From Xenorhabdus beddingii (GTDB taxonomy: Bacteria; Pseudomonadota; Gammaproteobacteria; Enterobacterales; Enterobacteriaceae), in the NCBI RefSeq assembly GCF_002127545.1, contig NZ_MUBK01000003.1:124001-188000 (forward strand): a DNA stretch of 64,000 nt, given 5' to 3'. The translations under genes and the position numbers were made by a program. Under the pieces are notes generated by a model that made no database searches, was not told where the DNA came from, and saw nothing but the letters and a program-made list of their open reading frames with translations. Positions 21,831 through 32,192 of the stretch are shown piece by piece (the stretch's first letter is position 1; each line of letters begins with the position of its first letter).

Positions 21831-22026
21831 ACTCTGATTTCCCAATCATCAAGTTGTAATCTGACTCGCAGGAAATATATTCAACCGCTGTCATATTACA
21901 TTTTTGATGCGAAGCTGCTCGACAGCTCAACAACAAGAGCAAATTGGCACAGGACATCCTTCACATACCCATTATAATTAGCGCTTGTCATAGGCAAGAG
22001 AAACTCACAGGCGACGGCGGGAAAGC

Positions 22027-23244
22027 ATGCGAATCATTCATACATCGGACTGGCATCTGGGCCAATATTTCTTCACCAAAAACCGGGCGGCAGAACATAA
22101 GCACTTTTTGCAGTGGCTTATTGAACAAATCATTCAATATCAAGTTGATGCGCTGATTATTGCCGGAGATATTTTTGATACAGGCTCTCCTCCCAGCTAT
22201 GCTCGCGAGCTGTATAACAAATTCATTGTGGCACTACAGCCCACCGGCTGCCAACTTGTCATTCTTGGTGGAAACCATGATTCCGTCGCCACACTCAATG
22301 AGTCAAAAGCCCTGCTTTCCTGCCTGAATACGACGGTGATCTCCAATGCCGAAACCGACGAGACAGAAAAGCAAATAAAGAAACTGAATAATAAAGATGG
22401 CAATCCAGGGGCGATTCTCTGCGCTATCCCTTATCTTCGCCCCCGGGATATCATGACCAGCCAGGCGGGACAATCCGGTATCCAGAAACAGCAGGCATTG
22501 CAGAATGCCATTAGCGAACACTACCACAAGCTCTATCACCAAGCCTGTGCCTTGCGGGAACAACTCAGCCAGCCATTACCCATTATTGCCACCGGGCACC
22601 TCACTACCGTGGGGGCTTCCACCACCGATTCCGTCCGCGATATTTACATTGGCACGTTGGACGCCTTCCCTGCACAGGAATTTCCCCCTGCCGACTATAT
22701 TGCACTGGGTCATATCCATCGTCCACAAGTCATCGGAAAATCAGAACACATCCGCTACAGCGGTTCCCCTATTCCACTCAGTTTTGATGAAGTGGGACAG
22801 GATAAAAGTGTCTGTCTGGTAGACTTTAAGGCAGATAAACTCGATAACATCACGCTGTTACCGATACCCCAGTATCAACCGATGCAGCTTATTCGTGGTA
22901 ATTTGAAACAAATCGAAACACAATTACGGGCTTTCAAGGAATATCAGGGGGAGCGCCCGGTCTGGCTGGATATTGAAGTCGCGACCCAGGATTACCTGCC
23001 CGATATCCAGAAACGCATCCAAACCCTGAGCGAAGGGCTGCCAGTCGAAGTCATTCTGCTACGACGCAGTAAAAGCCCCCGTCATCAGTCGTTGTCTGAA
23101 AAAAATAAAGAAACCCTCACCGAATTGAGCGTCAACGAAGTTTTCGAACGGCGTCTGGCACTGGCTGAAATAGAAGATATTGCTCAAAAACAACGCCTGA
23201 CCACCCTATTTAAGCAAACGCTGGATGATATTTCTCAGCAATAA
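22027..23244 (+). CDS. sbcD: Exonuclease subunit SbcD (Mre11-type)
   Basis: A 405-residue metallophosphoesterase nuclease that with SbcC opens DNA hairpins and cleans DNA ends. The metal-binding motifs are all present: 'HTSDWHLGQ', 'AGDIFDTG', 'LGGNHDS', 'ATGHLT' and 'ALGHIHRPQ'. The ATG at 22027 follows GGCGGGAAAGC. It precedes sbcC by 17 bases and is divergent from phoB, the conserved enterobacterial arrangement. Confidence 0.96.
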   Translation: MRIIHTSDWHLGQYFFTKNRAAEHKHFLQWLIEQIIQYQVDALIIAGDIFDTGSPPSYARELYNKFIVALQPTGCQLVILGGNHDSVATLNESKALLSCLNTTVISNAETDETEKQIKKLNNKDGNPGAILCAIPYLRPRDIMTSQAGQSGIQKQQALQNAISEHYHKLYHQACALREQLSQPLPIIATGHLTTVGASTTDSVRDIYIGTLDAFPAQEFPPADYIALGHIHRPQVIGKSEHIRYSGSPIPLSFDEVGQDKSVCLVDFKADKLDNITLLPIPQYQPMQLIRGNLKQIETQLRAFKEYQGERPVWLDIEVATQDYLPDIQKRIQTLSEGLPVEVILLRRSKSPRHQSLSEKNKETLTELSVNEVFERRLALAEIEDIAQKQRLTTLFKQTLDDISQQ

Positions 23245-23261
23245 CATAAAGAGCTTATTCC

Positions 23262-26200
23262 ATGAAAATTCTTAGCTTACGGCTGAAAAATATCAATTCA
23301 CTGCAGGGTGAATGGAAAATTGACTTTACAGCCGAGCCTTTTGCCAGCAATGGATTGTTTGCCATTACCGGCTCAACGGGAGCGGGCAAAACGTCTTTGC
23401 TGGATGCCATCTGCCTCGCTTTATATCATGAAACCCCAAGGCTCAAAACGATTTCCATGTCACAAAATGAGTTAATGACCCGTCATACCGCTGAATGCCT
23501 TGCTGAAGTGGAATTTGAAGTCAAGGGCATCGCTTATCGGGCATTTTGGAGCCAGCGCCGCGCCCGCAATCAGGCAAACGGCAAACTCCAACAGCCAAAA
23601 GGGGAATTGGTTCTCAAAAAAGAGGGAAAAATCCTGGCGGATAAGCTGCCGGAGAAAAAAGAAAAAATTGCCGAAATAACCGGGCTGGATTTCAGTCGTT
23701 TCACCAAATCCATACTTTTGTCACAGGGTGATTTTGCTGCCTTTCTCAATGCGCAGGATAAAGATCGGGCAGACCTACTGGAAGAGCTGACCGGTACAGA
23801 AATTTACGGTATTTTGTCCGAAAAAATTTATCAACGCTACAAAGAGGCTCAGCTTGAGCTGAACATTCAACAGGCCAAAGCCGCCGCCATTGAGTTACTC
23901 ACACCAGAACAGCAACAAACTTACCAAAACCAACAACAACAACTTGCTGCAGAAGAAATTCAACTGAGTCAGCAAATGAAGGCGTTGCAGGCAGCCGAGC
24001 AGTGGCTGTTTCGCCGGGATGAACTCCAGCAATCACTGGCCAACAATACCGCACTTTTGCAACAAGCTGAACAGACGATCCAAGAGGCCCAACCTCAATT
24101 ACAGCAACTTGCAACCAGCGAACCGGCAGAGAAAATCCGCCCATTATGGGATGCACAAAACCGGACTTTTCACGAAAAACAGCGTCTCACAGAACAACGC
24201 ACACAAATAGAAAATGAACGCCAACAACAATTGGCGCTGCTGCAACCGGCTGAACAACACATTACCCAGTTGGAAAAAAACCAGCGAGCACACCAACAAT
24301 ATCAAAATCAGCAGGAAAAGCTCATCTCAGAGCAAGTAATGCCACTCGATCATAAAATTGATATTCAAGCAAAAGATCTGCTGACTATTGAAAAAGACAT
24401 CACGCGACAAAACCGCGAATACGCTGACACCCTATCCCAATACCAAGCTACACAGAACCACGCAAATGCGCTGAATAAAGAACAAAAAGCGCTGGAATCT
24501 TATTATGAAAAACACCCCTATTACCATCATCTGGACAGCAAACTGCCGGAATGGAAGCAGCTATTTACCCGCCAGAAAGAGCGGCAAACAAAAATAAACC
24601 AACTGGCACAAAACACCCAACACATTGCCGCAGAGATCACTCGCACAACGGCTCATTTAAATGCGCTGAATGTAGAATTGGCTAAACAAAAAGAACAGGG
24701 CCAAACATTACGCAATAACCTTACTCATGCTGAAAACCAGCTCACGGCTTTGCAGAAAGATCATCCTTTAGAACAGTTACAGAAATATTTGTCGAATTAT
24801 CAGCAACAACTGGTATCACAGAACCAGTTGGAGATCTTGCTACCGCAGATCCGGCAATTGCGCAGCGGGATCGCCGTCGATCAAATTCAACTTGCACAAT
24901 CTCAAGAAGCGGTGAGACGCTTACCGGATCAGATTGCCGACCTCAATCAACAATTGGCAGAAAAGCAGCAGCACTATGACGATCTTAATCATCGCATTCG
25001 CTTAGAACAGCGGATCGTCAGTCTGGAAAAAGAACGGGCGCAATTGAAAGCAGGCGAATCCTGCCCGCTTTGCGGTTCAACTCATCATCCTTTAATCAGT
25101 GAATACCAAAATATTGCCCTGCCACAATCAGAAGAGCGATTAAAAACCCTGCGTCAACAGATTGAACAACTGCAAGAAAATCGCACGACTCTCCAGCAAA
25201 AACACCAGATTCAGCAGCAGAATTGCGAGCAATTGCAGCAAAATATAACTCAATCCAACACTAAATTGGCTGAATGGGTTAAACAATGGGAACATCATTG
25301 CCAACAATTACAGACTACAGACTTGCCAATAGAAGCAGAGCCGGTTAATCATTTTATCAACCAACGGCAATCGGCTTATCAACAGTACCAAATCCAGCAA
25401 GAAAGGTGGTTACAGGCAGAAAAAACCTGGCAGGCAGCAGAAAAAGCACTCTCAGCCCATCGAGAGCAATATCAGGGCTGTGAAAAAAATATTGAGCTGG
25501 AAAAATTCAAACAGGGTTCCGCCCAACAACAACTGGCCGAAAAAACGACTGAAATTCGACAGATAGAAACCGATTACGCAGTGACAGAACAACAATTAAC
25601 CGCCGAATTGCAATCAACTCCTTTTACTCTGCCCCCCCATCAAGAAGTAGAGAGCTGGCTGCAACAACGTGAACAGGAATTAAATAATTACCGTGAATCA
25701 CGAGAAAGATGGCAACAACTACAGAAAGAACACGCCGCCTTACAAAGCAAGCTGAGTGAATTGGAAAAACAAAAAAATAAGCTAGCCACTCATCTTGATA
25801 CTTTGAATGAACAGCAACGGCAACAAAAGCAACTATTGGAACAAACACGTCAGGAACGTCATGACTTATTTGCCGAACAATCCGTTACAGCCGTTCGCCA
25901 GAGCCTACAGCAAAAAAACAATGAACTGGACGCCGCCTGCAAACAGGCAGCCGTTCACCTGCAAGCACTGCAAAACAAAATGAATCAATTAAACGGCGCA
26001 GCCAGTGAAATTGAAAAAAACGCTATCACCGCCGAAACCGCCTGCAAACTTGCCAGCAACCACTTCCAAAGCGGATTGGCGCAACAAGGTTTTTCTGATC
26101 AATCTTCTTTTGAAAGAGCCTTATTGGAACCGGAAAAACGGGAAAAACTCCAACAGTTACAAGAAAAACTTGAACACCAACAATTGCAGGCCAAAACACG

Positions 26201-26942
26201 CCATCATGAATCTGAAGTGGCCTTACAGAGGCAGACAGAAACGCAGCCACCGTTGCTTGAACACTATGAAGCCCAGCAGTTATCAACCCTATTGGCCGAC
26301 GCTACCGCTAAATTGAAACACAACAACCAGCAACAAGGTGAAGTCAGAACCCTGCTGAATAGCGATGCTAGCCGCCGTCAACAACAACAAACATTACTGG
26401 CACAGATCGCCCTTTCACAACAAAACTACGATGACTGGAGCTATCTCAACAATCTCATCGGTTCCGCAGACGGCGCCAAATTCCGCCGTTTTGCCCAAGG
26501 TTTGACGTTAGATCATCTCGTCCATCTGGCGAATCTCCGGCTGGAAAAACTGCATGAACGCTACTACTTGCAACGCAAAGATGATGGCAGCCTCGAATTA
26601 CAGATCGTGGATACTTGGCAAGCGGATGCCATCAGGGATACCAAAACCCTCTCTGGGGGAGAAAGTTTCCTTGTCAGCCTAGCCCTTGCCCTCGCCCTGT
26701 CCGATCTGGTGAGTAACAAAACCCAGATAGAGTCCCTGTTCCTTGATGAAGGCTTTGGTACGCTTGACCCTGAAACTCTCGATATTGCTCTGGATGCACT
26801 GGATCACCTTAATGCGTCAGGAAAGACCATCGGTGTGATCAGCCATGTAGAAGCATTAAAAGAACGAATTCCCGTTCAGATCAAAGTGGAAAAAAGGAAT
26901 GGGTTGGGATTCAGTCAACTGGCACCAGAATTTCGGGTTTAA
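23262..26942 (+). CDS. sbcC: Exonuclease ATPase subunit SbcC (Rad50-type)
   Basis: A 1226-residue SMC-like ATPase. Walker A is '[19 protein letters not shown]' near residues 35-50. Long glutamine-rich coiled coils flank a zinc hook at residues 601-604 (Cys-Pro-Leu-Cys). The signature motif '[19 protein letters not shown]' and Walker B '[16 protein letters not shown]' are near the C-terminus. It works with SbcD. Somewhat longer than the E. coli protein (about 1050), mostly through coiled-coil sequence. Confidence 0.96.
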   Translation: MKILSLRLKNINSLQGEWKIDFTAEPFASNGLFAITGSTGAGKTSLLDAICLALYHETPRLKTISMSQNELMTRHTAECLAEVEFEVKGIAYRAFWSQRRARNQANGKLQQPKGELVLKKEGKILADKLPEKKEKIAEITGLDFSRFTKSILLSQGDFAAFLNAQDKDRADLLEELTGTEIYGILSEKIYQRYKEAQLELNIQQAKAAAIELLTPEQQQTYQNQQQQLAAEEIQLSQQMKALQAAEQWLFRRDELQQSLANNTALLQQAEQTIQEAQPQLQQLATSEPAEKIRPLWDAQNRTFHEKQRLTEQRTQIENERQQQLALLQPAEQHITQLEKNQRAHQQYQNQQEKLISEQVMPLDHKIDIQAKDLLTIEKDITRQNREYADTLSQYQATQNHANALNKEQKALESYYEKHPYYHHLDSKLPEWKQLFTRQKERQTKINQLAQNTQHIAAEITRTTAHLNALNVELAKQKEQGQTLRNNLTHAENQLTALQKDHPLEQLQKYLSNYQQQLVSQNQLEILLPQIRQLRSGIAVDQIQLAQSQEAVRRLPDQIADLNQQLAEKQQHYDDLNHRIRLEQRIVSLEKERAQLKAGESCPLCGSTHHPLISEYQNIALPQSEERLKTLRQQIEQLQENRTTLQQKHQIQQQNCEQLQQNITQSNTKLAEWVKQWEHHCQQLQTTDLPIEAEPVNHFINQRQSAYQQYQIQQERWLQAEKTWQAAEKALSAHREQYQGCEKNIELEKFKQGSAQQQLAEKTTEIRQIETDYAVTEQQLTAELQSTPFTLPPHQEVESWLQQREQELNNYRESRERWQQLQKEHAALQSKLSELEKQKNKLATHLDTLNEQQRQQKQLLEQTRQERHDLFAEQSVTAVRQSLQQKNNELDAACKQAAVHLQALQNKMNQLNGAASEIEKNAITAETACKLASNHFQSGLAQQGFSDQSSFERALLEPEKREKLQQLQEKLEHQQLQAKTRHHESEVALQRQTETQPPLLEHYEAQQLSTLLADATAKLKHNNQQQGEVRTLLNSDASRRQQQQTLLAQIALSQQNYDDWSYLNNLIGSADGAKFRRFAQGLTLDHLVHLANLRLEKLHERYYLQRKDDGSLELQIVDTWQADAIRDTKTLSGGESFLVSLALALALSDLVSNKTQIESLFLDEGFGTLDPETLDIALDALDHLNASGKTIGVISHVEALKERIPVQIKVEKRNGLGFSQLAPEFRV

Positions 26943-26981
26943 ACCTGAAGATTATCCCCTATGTCGTGTATTAATAACCCC

Positions 26982-27010
26982 TTGATAGATGTGTATAGTG
27001 TGTATATGAT
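26982..27010 (+). promoter_or_regulatory. Putative hicAB promoter
   Basis: TTGATA (26982-26987), 17 bases, TATGAT (27005-27010). The spacer contains GTGTATA repeated twice, which could be part of a HicB operator. By-eye prediction. Confidence 0.5.
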
Positions 27011-27033
27011 ATTCAAAGCGGAAAGGAGGCTGC

Positions 27034-27216
27034 TTGAACAGTTCAGACTTGATGAAATTATTGGAAAAAAACGGCTGGAAACTTAAGCGAATCAAAGGAA
27101 GTCACCATCAATTGACTCATCCTAAATTCGCTGTCGTAATAACGGTTCCGCATCCACGTAGAGATATCAAATCAGGAACTCTCAACAAAATTCTAAAAGA
27201 TGCAAAACTCAAATAA
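27034..27216 (+). CDS. hicA: HicA-type mRNA interferase toxin
   Basis: A 60-residue toxin with the double-stranded-RNA-binding-like HicA fold. 'LLEKNGWKLKRIKGSHHQLTHP' holds the catalytic His in GSHHQ, and 'VITVPHPRRDIKSGTLNKILKDA' completes the family signature. It cleaves mRNA and blocks translation when free. The start is a TTG at 27034 with AGGAGG five bases upstream, which decides it. HicB follows. Confidence 0.93.
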   Translation: MNSSDLMKLLEKNGWKLKRIKGSHHQLTHPKFAVVITVPHPRRDIKSGTLNKILKDAKLK

Positions 27217-27276
27217 TCCAGTGAACAAATCATGAATTATCCTGAAAAAGCACACCAATAAAAATGGAATAAGATT

Positions 27277-27681
27277 ATGTTATATCCGGCATTTATCGAA
27301 ATAGATCAAGATGGTAGCGCCAGTGGTTGGTTTCCTGATGTTGCAGGGTGTATCTTTGCAGGTAACACACTTGAAGAGGCGCATTCAGATGCACAATCTG
27401 CGATCAATGCACATTTTGAGTTAATGAAAGAACAAAACCTGGATTTCCCGTTACCAAAAACCATGCAAGAGCACCTCACAAAAAATGCGAATGAATACGA
27501 AAATGGGCAATGGCTGTTAATCCCTGTCGATATGAACCAGTTCGAAGACAAAATAGAGCGGATTAATATTACATTACCATTGCGTTTAATTAATCGCATT
27601 GATGCTAAAGTCAAACAGCACCCCGAATATGGCAGCCGCAGTGGTTTTTTAGCCTTGGCTGCCCGCAAGGCACTGCAATAA
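27277..27681 (+). CDS. hicB: HicB-type antitoxin
   Basis: A 134-residue partner of HicA. The N-terminal part has the degenerate RNase H-like HicB fold ('MLYPAFIEIDQDGSASGWFPDVAGCIFAG' region and 'AHSDAQSAINAHFELM'). The C-terminal part ('ERINITLPLRLINRIDAKV') is a ribbon-helix-helix DNA-binding domain for autorepression. It lies 60 bases after hicA. The last 21 bases of coding sequence before the stop region are duplicated 6.2 kb downstream. Confidence 0.92.
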   Translation: MLYPAFIEIDQDGSASGWFPDVAGCIFAGNTLEEAHSDAQSAINAHFELMKEQNLDFPLPKTMQEHLTKNANEYENGQWLLIPVDMNQFEDKIERINITLPLRLINRIDAKVKQHPEYGSRSGFLALAARKALQ

Positions 27682-27712
27682 TTACAAAAGGAGCCTGATT
27701 TAACAGGCTCTT
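27657..27712 (+). repeat. Left direct repeat: hicB tail plus terminator hairpin
   Basis: It comprises 21 bases of the hicB 3' end (27657-27677), 12 bases containing the stop, and a 23-base terminator with stem GAGCCTG/CAGGCTC (27690-27712). The first part recurs 20/21 and the last part 23/23 at 33825-33868, with only the 12-base middle missing. The hairpin also serves as the hicB terminator. Confidence 0.88.
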
Positions 27713-28263
27713 CTTCCATTCTAAAAATAAATATCAGAGCATTCTCTATACCTAACGAATTGCAAGATGAAGTGCGGTGGCAAAGGAGTCCATTTGTCCA
27801 ACCAAAGGCTATCCTCTGGTGATAAGCAGGAGTCTCTCATGAATCCCCAAAAACATAGATAACTCTATGTTTATAAGAATGGTGTCACGAACCACCAAAG
27901 CTACAATTTGAAATACGCTGGGTATAATTATATGTTTTTAAAATTATTTCCACAGATAAGCACCGCAAGAAAGTAAACAAAAACACAATAAAATAAACAA
28001 TTTTATAACCCAATATTTACATTCTTGTGTTTGTTTGTTTATATTTAACCTCCATTGGGGGTAATTAAATATGAATAACTTTTTCATAATACTGATATAG
28101 TCTGCCTGATTGATATATAAAGCTGAATTTAAGTTTGATACTTGCTAAATATCATATCAACTTATAACTCTACAATGAAATGCTTTAATATCTTGCTATA
28201 CAAGGCATTATTCAAAATGTTCTACTATTTTGAAATGTTACTTAATCAAAGTGGAGAATTAAA
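27713..28263. other. A+T-rich gap upstream of the RiPP-like operon
   Basis: About 550 bases with no gene. Up to about 27900 the composition is ordinary and includes a hairpin AACATAGA/TCTATGTT near 27854-27873, possibly the relic of a mobile element that I could not identify. From about 27900 on it becomes very A+T-rich and stays so through the cassette. It must carry the promoter of the operon, but I could not pick one convincingly. Confidence 0.5.
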
Positions 28264-28500
28264 ATGAGCACTTTTGCAATTGCAGTTTGTAATGCTATTG
28301 AAGGTTTACCATTTAATAAATCCGAACTAACTTCAGAGGAATCGGAAATGCTCTTAGAGAGCGTTAATAAGAAAAACTTTGTTCCTGTTCTCCGTTATAT
28401 TATTAATCAAGATTTGCCAACAGATTTGATGCTTAGACTAAACAAAGCTATTGCAAAGGAACAAGTTGTAAATATGGCAATTCCTGTAACAGGAGCATAA
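28264..28500 (+). CDS. Putative borosin-type RiPP precursor peptide
   Basis: A 78-residue peptide with a good ribosome-binding site (GTGGAG). Residues 1-66 look helical and acidic/hydrophobic; 'LTSEESEMLLESVNKKNFVPVL' resembles the leader domain of split borosin precursors such as SonA, where a similar 'LT-x-E' helix is followed by a second short helix. The C-terminus 'EQVVNMAIPVTGA' is small, hydrophobic and valine/isoleucine-rich, as expected for a backbone N-methylated core. The operon behind it encodes a TP-methylase, redox enzymes, an oxygenase and an exporter. I recognise no named family; the precursor role is inference from size, sequence character and context. Confidence 0.6.
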   Translation: MSTFAIAVCNAIEGLPFNKSELTSEESEMLLESVNKKNFVPVLRYIINQDLPTDLMLRLNKAIAKEQVVNMAIPVTGA

Positions 28501-28609
28501 GTTATTTTTAAGAGATACGCTTCATTTTAGTTAGTACGAGAAGGTTATTTGGTTTTCAGTTCGGATAACCTTCTTTCTAAAAAATTAGTAACCATTCAAA
28601 ATAATATAT

Positions 28610-29428
28610 ATGAAATTTATACCTCGTTTATCTCTTGGATGTTGGAAGCCTGCTCGTAACACTGAGATAGATTTTTTCTACCGTTTGATTGATACAGGCT
28701 TCTCTACATTAGATCTTGGTGAAGGTTACCAATTCTTTGGTAAAAATCACCACCGTTTGAATTTTCATAGGCTTTATATCAATCGAGATAAAATTAGAAT
28801 TGTATATAAAATTGGTGCAAAGCAAACTCTCAGTGGAAATTGTCTATTTGAAGAAAATGAATGGGATTCTAACATCCAAACCTTTATAAGAGTAACGAAT
28901 GCTGATTATATTGATTGTCTGATGCTATGGTCAATTCCAGAATTTGCTCAACTGAGATTAGTATGCCGTTGGATTATCAAAAAAATAATAAATGGAGAGA
29001 TAAAGAGTTTTGGAATGTCAAATGTTTCACTACTACAGGTGGAAATTATGTGTGAAATTTTTCAAGAAGAAACTTCTTCCTCTCTATCTGAGATCCCCTC
29101 AATAATCCAGTTACGTTGCACACCGCTTATACCAGAATCACTTAACGCACTCAGTTTATATAAAAAAATGAATCTAGAGATACAGGCATATGGAATATTT
29201 CATTCAGGCCTTCTCTTTCAAAACCGTTCAGAAACACACTCACGTTATAAACAAGAATTCGAAATGATTTCTATATCAGATAATTATCATCATGACAAAA
29301 ATGGGTATAACGAGCTTTTAAGGAAAACTATCAAGGAAGTTATATCTGCAGGTGCAACAACGTTAGTGTTATCTCCAAGAGATGATAATCAACTTTCAGA
29401 ACTTCGGGGCATACTATGCGAGCTTTAA
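28610..29428 (+). CDS. Aldo/keto reductase-like protein, catalytic His apparently missing
   Basis: A 272-residue protein with the order of elements of an aldo/keto reductase barrel: 'RLSLGCWK' start, 'FYRLIDTGFSTLDLGEGYQFFG' (Asp35 and Tyr40 of the usual tetrad), Lys67 in 'VYKIGAK', 'SFGMSNVSLLQVE' and a C-terminal 'ISAGATTLVLSPRDDNQL'. At the place of the catalytic His (normally L-x-H-x-P) it reads 'LMLWSIP', so the His is replaced by Trp107. It may be a reduced-activity or binding protein, or it may use another mechanism. It overlaps the next gene by 13 bases. Substrate unknown; a tailoring role is inferred from the operon. Confidence 0.75.
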   Translation: MKFIPRLSLGCWKPARNTEIDFFYRLIDTGFSTLDLGEGYQFFGKNHHRLNFHRLYINRDKIRIVYKIGAKQTLSGNCLFEENEWDSNIQTFIRVTNADYIDCLMLWSIPEFAQLRLVCRWIIKKIINGEIKSFGMSNVSLLQVEIMCEIFQEETSSSLSEIPSIIQLRCTPLIPESLNALSLYKKMNLEIQAYGIFHSGLLFQNRSETHSRYKQEFEMISISDNYHHDKNGYNELLRKTIKEVISAGATTLVLSPRDDNQLSELRGILCEL

Positions 29429-30126
29429 TATTTGGCGCTGTAAACCAATTATCTAGTGGGATAGCTGAAAATTATATAAGTAAGTTTGAAAAGGTTTATC
29501 TAGCTGACATTAATCATAAGAATGCATATATAGAAGCTAAACAAGTAAGATGTGAGTATGTTAATTTTTCTGTTGATGTATTTGATGAAAATCTCGTTTG
29601 GAAAGCAATAACATTCGTTCAACCCACTCACATCTTAAATCTTGTGGGTGGCGGAGATTATGCTCTTATGAAAGATCTTTCAGTATCAGCTTTGCATAAG
29701 ACACTTAATCTGAATTTTGTCAGTGCTCATATAATATCAGTTCAATTTCACCGTTATTTAGAAACAAATAAAAGTATTGGTAGCATAATTCATGTTTCAA
29801 GCGTTAATTCTGTATCTCCAGCAAGAGGATATGTCGCATATTCAGCTAGTAAAGCAGCACTTGAGGGATATGTTAGAGCCAGCGCTATTGAATTAGCGCC
29901 ATGTCTCCGTATATATGCATTAAGAGTTGGCCCCGTAGAGCCAAACACTGAAGGACTCTCTGCGCAGTTAAAACGGCTATCTGTACCATTTCACTTGTTG
30001 GAAAAGCGCTTAACATTAGCACGAGATGTAGCACAAGTTGCCTTTGCCATACATCGTTATTTTCTTTGGGTTACTGGAGATATAATAACTGTTGATGGGG
30101 GATTATTACTTGGAAATGAAAAATAA
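29416..30126 (+). CDS. Short-chain dehydrogenase/reductase
   Basis: A 236-residue SDR. The catalytic motif is intact: Ser in 'IHVSSVNSVSPARGYVAYSASKAAL', with Tyr-x3-Lys as YSASK, and the C-terminal 'VTGDIITVDGGLLLG' is typical of fabG-like SDRs. The N-terminal cofactor loop 'IFGAVNQLSSGIA' departs from the usual TGxxxGxG. It starts inside the end of the reductase-like gene and overlaps the exporter gene, so the three are translationally coupled. In the RiPP context it could oxidise or reduce a peptide side chain or terminus, but that is inference. Confidence 0.85.
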   Translation: MRALIFGAVNQLSSGIAENYISKFEKVYLADINHKNAYIEAKQVRCEYVNFSVDVFDENLVWKAITFVQPTHILNLVGGGDYALMKDLSVSALHKTLNLNFVSAHIISVQFHRYLETNKSIGSIIHVSSVNSVSPARGYVAYSASKAALEGYVRASAIELAPCLRIYALRVGPVEPNTEGLSAQLKRLSVPFHLLEKRLTLARDVAQVAFAIHRYFLWVTGDIITVDGGLLLGNEK

Positions 30127-31276
30127 TAGAAAGAATCTTTTTCTTCTCTATCTTCTCTTTGGGTTTGTCTTCATTGGAAGTTGGTTTCCTGCAATGGTAA
30201 TATACTCAAAAATTACATTTGACCAATCAGGTACATATTTTGAAAGTTTTGGAATTCTGATTTGTTCAATAATACCAATATTACTAACTGGAAATAGCAT
30301 CGCAGCTATTATTTCAAAGATTGGAGTGTGTAAAACGGCTATATTAGGTTTACTATTTAATGGACTTATCGCATTAGCACTTATTTTTATGAATTCAAAA
30401 ATTGCTATTCTCTTACTTGTAGCTATAGAATCTGTTGCATGGTCTATGGTTTATCCAATGAGGCCTATTTCTATTAAGAAATTATTTCCCAATGAATTGC
30501 AAAATCAGGTTGTTGCTGGTATATCTAGGTTGCGAGCTATTTCAGTGATTATATCCCCACCAATAGCAGCTCTCGCGATAAAACAGTGGACATTGGGAAT
30601 TATAATGCTTGTCTTCTCAATACTCTGTATTGCTGCGATTTTCATAGTCATTTCTCTATGCCACCAAGTTGATGAGTATCCATCACTGACTTCTTCTAAT
30701 GGTAGTCGCAATAATGTGTTTAAGGAGTTTATAATACATAGCAAACCGCTGAATATTATTGCAGGAGGAATGTTTATTGTTATAACATTTGATTTGATTT
30801 ATCCATTGTATATTAGAGATTATAGTACTGGTGGTCTTGAGTCATTTTCTGCCCTCTTAATGTCTTTCGGTCTAGGAGCTGTGTTTTCTAGTATTGTGTT
30901 TCGTGTTCGTGAAGCAAAAAACTCAGTATTGTGGGGATTTCTTTCAGTAGGCTTAGGTCTCCTATTATATAAAATAATTACACCTATTCCAGTTGAAGCT
31001 TTACTCATCATTGCCTTTATCACAGGATTTTCTAGTACTTCTGTATTTATTTCGACGAATACTAATTTGCAAAAATCACCTCAATTTACAGCCAATACGG
31101 CTGTTGCTATGAATATGGCAACAGCCGTCGGGCAACTTGTTTCAATAGGTTTGGCATCTGTGATTTTTTTCTTTGAACCCAATTACTTTTTTATTGGTGT
31201 GATAACAATAATAGCTGTTGTAATTGTTATTGTTCCTTGGACACTCTCCAACTTTCTGCAATTTTTTAAGAGGTAG
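30116..31276 (+). CDS. MFS-type transporter
   Basis: A 386-residue membrane protein with about 12 apolar segments, two six-helix halves separated by a loop around residues 190-215. It is likely a product exporter or self-resistance pump of the major facilitator superfamily. I start at the ATG at 30116, just inside the SDR end; an ATG at 30095 in frame is possible and would add seven residues. No substrate-specific motif was recognised. It is A+T-rich like its neighbours. Confidence 0.8.
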   Translation: MKNNRKNLFLLYLLFGFVFIGSWFPAMVIYSKITFDQSGTYFESFGILICSIIPILLTGNSIAAIISKIGVCKTAILGLLFNGLIALALIFMNSKIAILLLVAIESVAWSMVYPMRPISIKKLFPNELQNQVVAGISRLRAISVIISPPIAALAIKQWTLGIIMLVFSILCIAAIFIVISLCHQVDEYPSLTSSNGSRNNVFKEFIIHSKPLNIIAGGMFIVITFDLIYPLYIRDYSTGGLESFSALLMSFGLGAVFSSIVFRVREAKNSVLWGFLSVGLGLLLYKIITPIPVEALLIIAFITGFSSTSVFISTNTNLQKSPQFTANTAVAMNMATAVGQLVSIGLASVIFFFEPNYFFIGVITIIAVVIVIVPWTLSNFLQFFKR

Positions 31277-31281
31277 CTCAT

Positions 31282-32010
31282 ATGAAAATTGATGCAATTA
31301 AAACTACATCACTAGCTCGTGAACCAAAGTTACCAGATCGTTTTCTTGGTGGAACACTTGTTGGTTCAGGGCGGTTGTGTTCTGTTTTTCTGTCAGCCAA
31401 TGAATACGGTCTTGATGTATATCTTCCATTTGACATAACTGTAACATGGAGAGGTGGCTGCAAATTTGATGTTGAAATAGAAAATGATGCAATATTGAAG
31501 TATATCTGGACGAGTGAAATGGAATCACTTATCAATATTCCATCTTACGTATGGTGTTCTAAGATTTCAGGGGTTCTTCAAATTGATGTTGGTTGGATTT
31601 GGCGCACTGATCCTGATGTGAAGCTATTACTTACAGGAGCAATAAATCAACCATCACCAGCTTATACAACACATGTTGGTATACTTGATTCTGATTGGTT
31701 TCATTTACCATCTACTGTCAATCTTCAATTTTTCCGTCAAGATGAGACAGTAGAGATAAAATCACAACACCCGATTGCCCGCTTAGTTCCACTAGTAAAT
31801 TTTGAAGAAGGACAAAATATAGAACTAAAAACAATATCAATTAATGATGAGCCATCATTGCTTGAGCCATGGAAAAAATACATAAGAGAGGTTTATGGAA
31901 AATTTGATAGAAATCATACGAAACGAATACATCATGGTGTTTATTTACGTTGGAAAACTGAAATAGAATATATTTGCCCGGTAAAAAGTCAAACTTATGT
32001 CAAACGTTAG
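31282..32010 (+). CDS. DUF6065-like protein of unknown function
   Basis: A 242-residue soluble protein. It resembles DUF6065 in order and spacing of features: an N-terminal 'NEYGLDVYLPFDITVTWRGG', a middle 'GVLQIDVGWIWRTDPDVKLLLTGAINQP', and 'GILDSDWFHLPSTVNLQFFR'. The family has no established function that I know of. AGAGG precedes the ATG, 5 bases after the exporter stop. DUF6065 genes can occur beside Fe(II)/2-oxoglutarate oxygenases, as here; this is from memory and uncertain. In this operon it may be a modifying or scaffold protein. Nothing catalytic can be read from the sequence. Confidence 0.65.
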   Translation: MKIDAIKTTSLAREPKLPDRFLGGTLVGSGRLCSVFLSANEYGLDVYLPFDITVTWRGGCKFDVEIENDAILKYIWTSEMESLINIPSYVWCSKISGVLQIDVGWIWRTDPDVKLLLTGAINQPSPAYTTHVGILDSDWFHLPSTVNLQFFRQDETVEIKSQHPIARLVPLVNFEEGQNIELKTISINDEPSLLEPWKKYIREVYGKFDRNHTKRIHHGVYLRWKTEIEYICPVKSQTYVKR

Positions 32011-32192
32011 TATATTTAAAATGGATAATTGTAAACATTCCATACTCCCCAAAAATATCATAATATACTGTTTTTATTAAGAGTTAATATTTTTCATGAA
32101 ATATACAAACCTTTATAGACCATTATATTACAGATATAGATGCGGGATTTTTAATATATATAATTAAATTATTTTAACGGTGTATTAAATAA

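Noticed and set aside
32021-32167. Two small frames (19 and 23 codons) between the DUF6065-like and oxygenase genes, possible extra precursor peptides
   Set aside because: Neither has a good ribosome-binding site, and short frames are expected by chance in DNA this A+T-rich.
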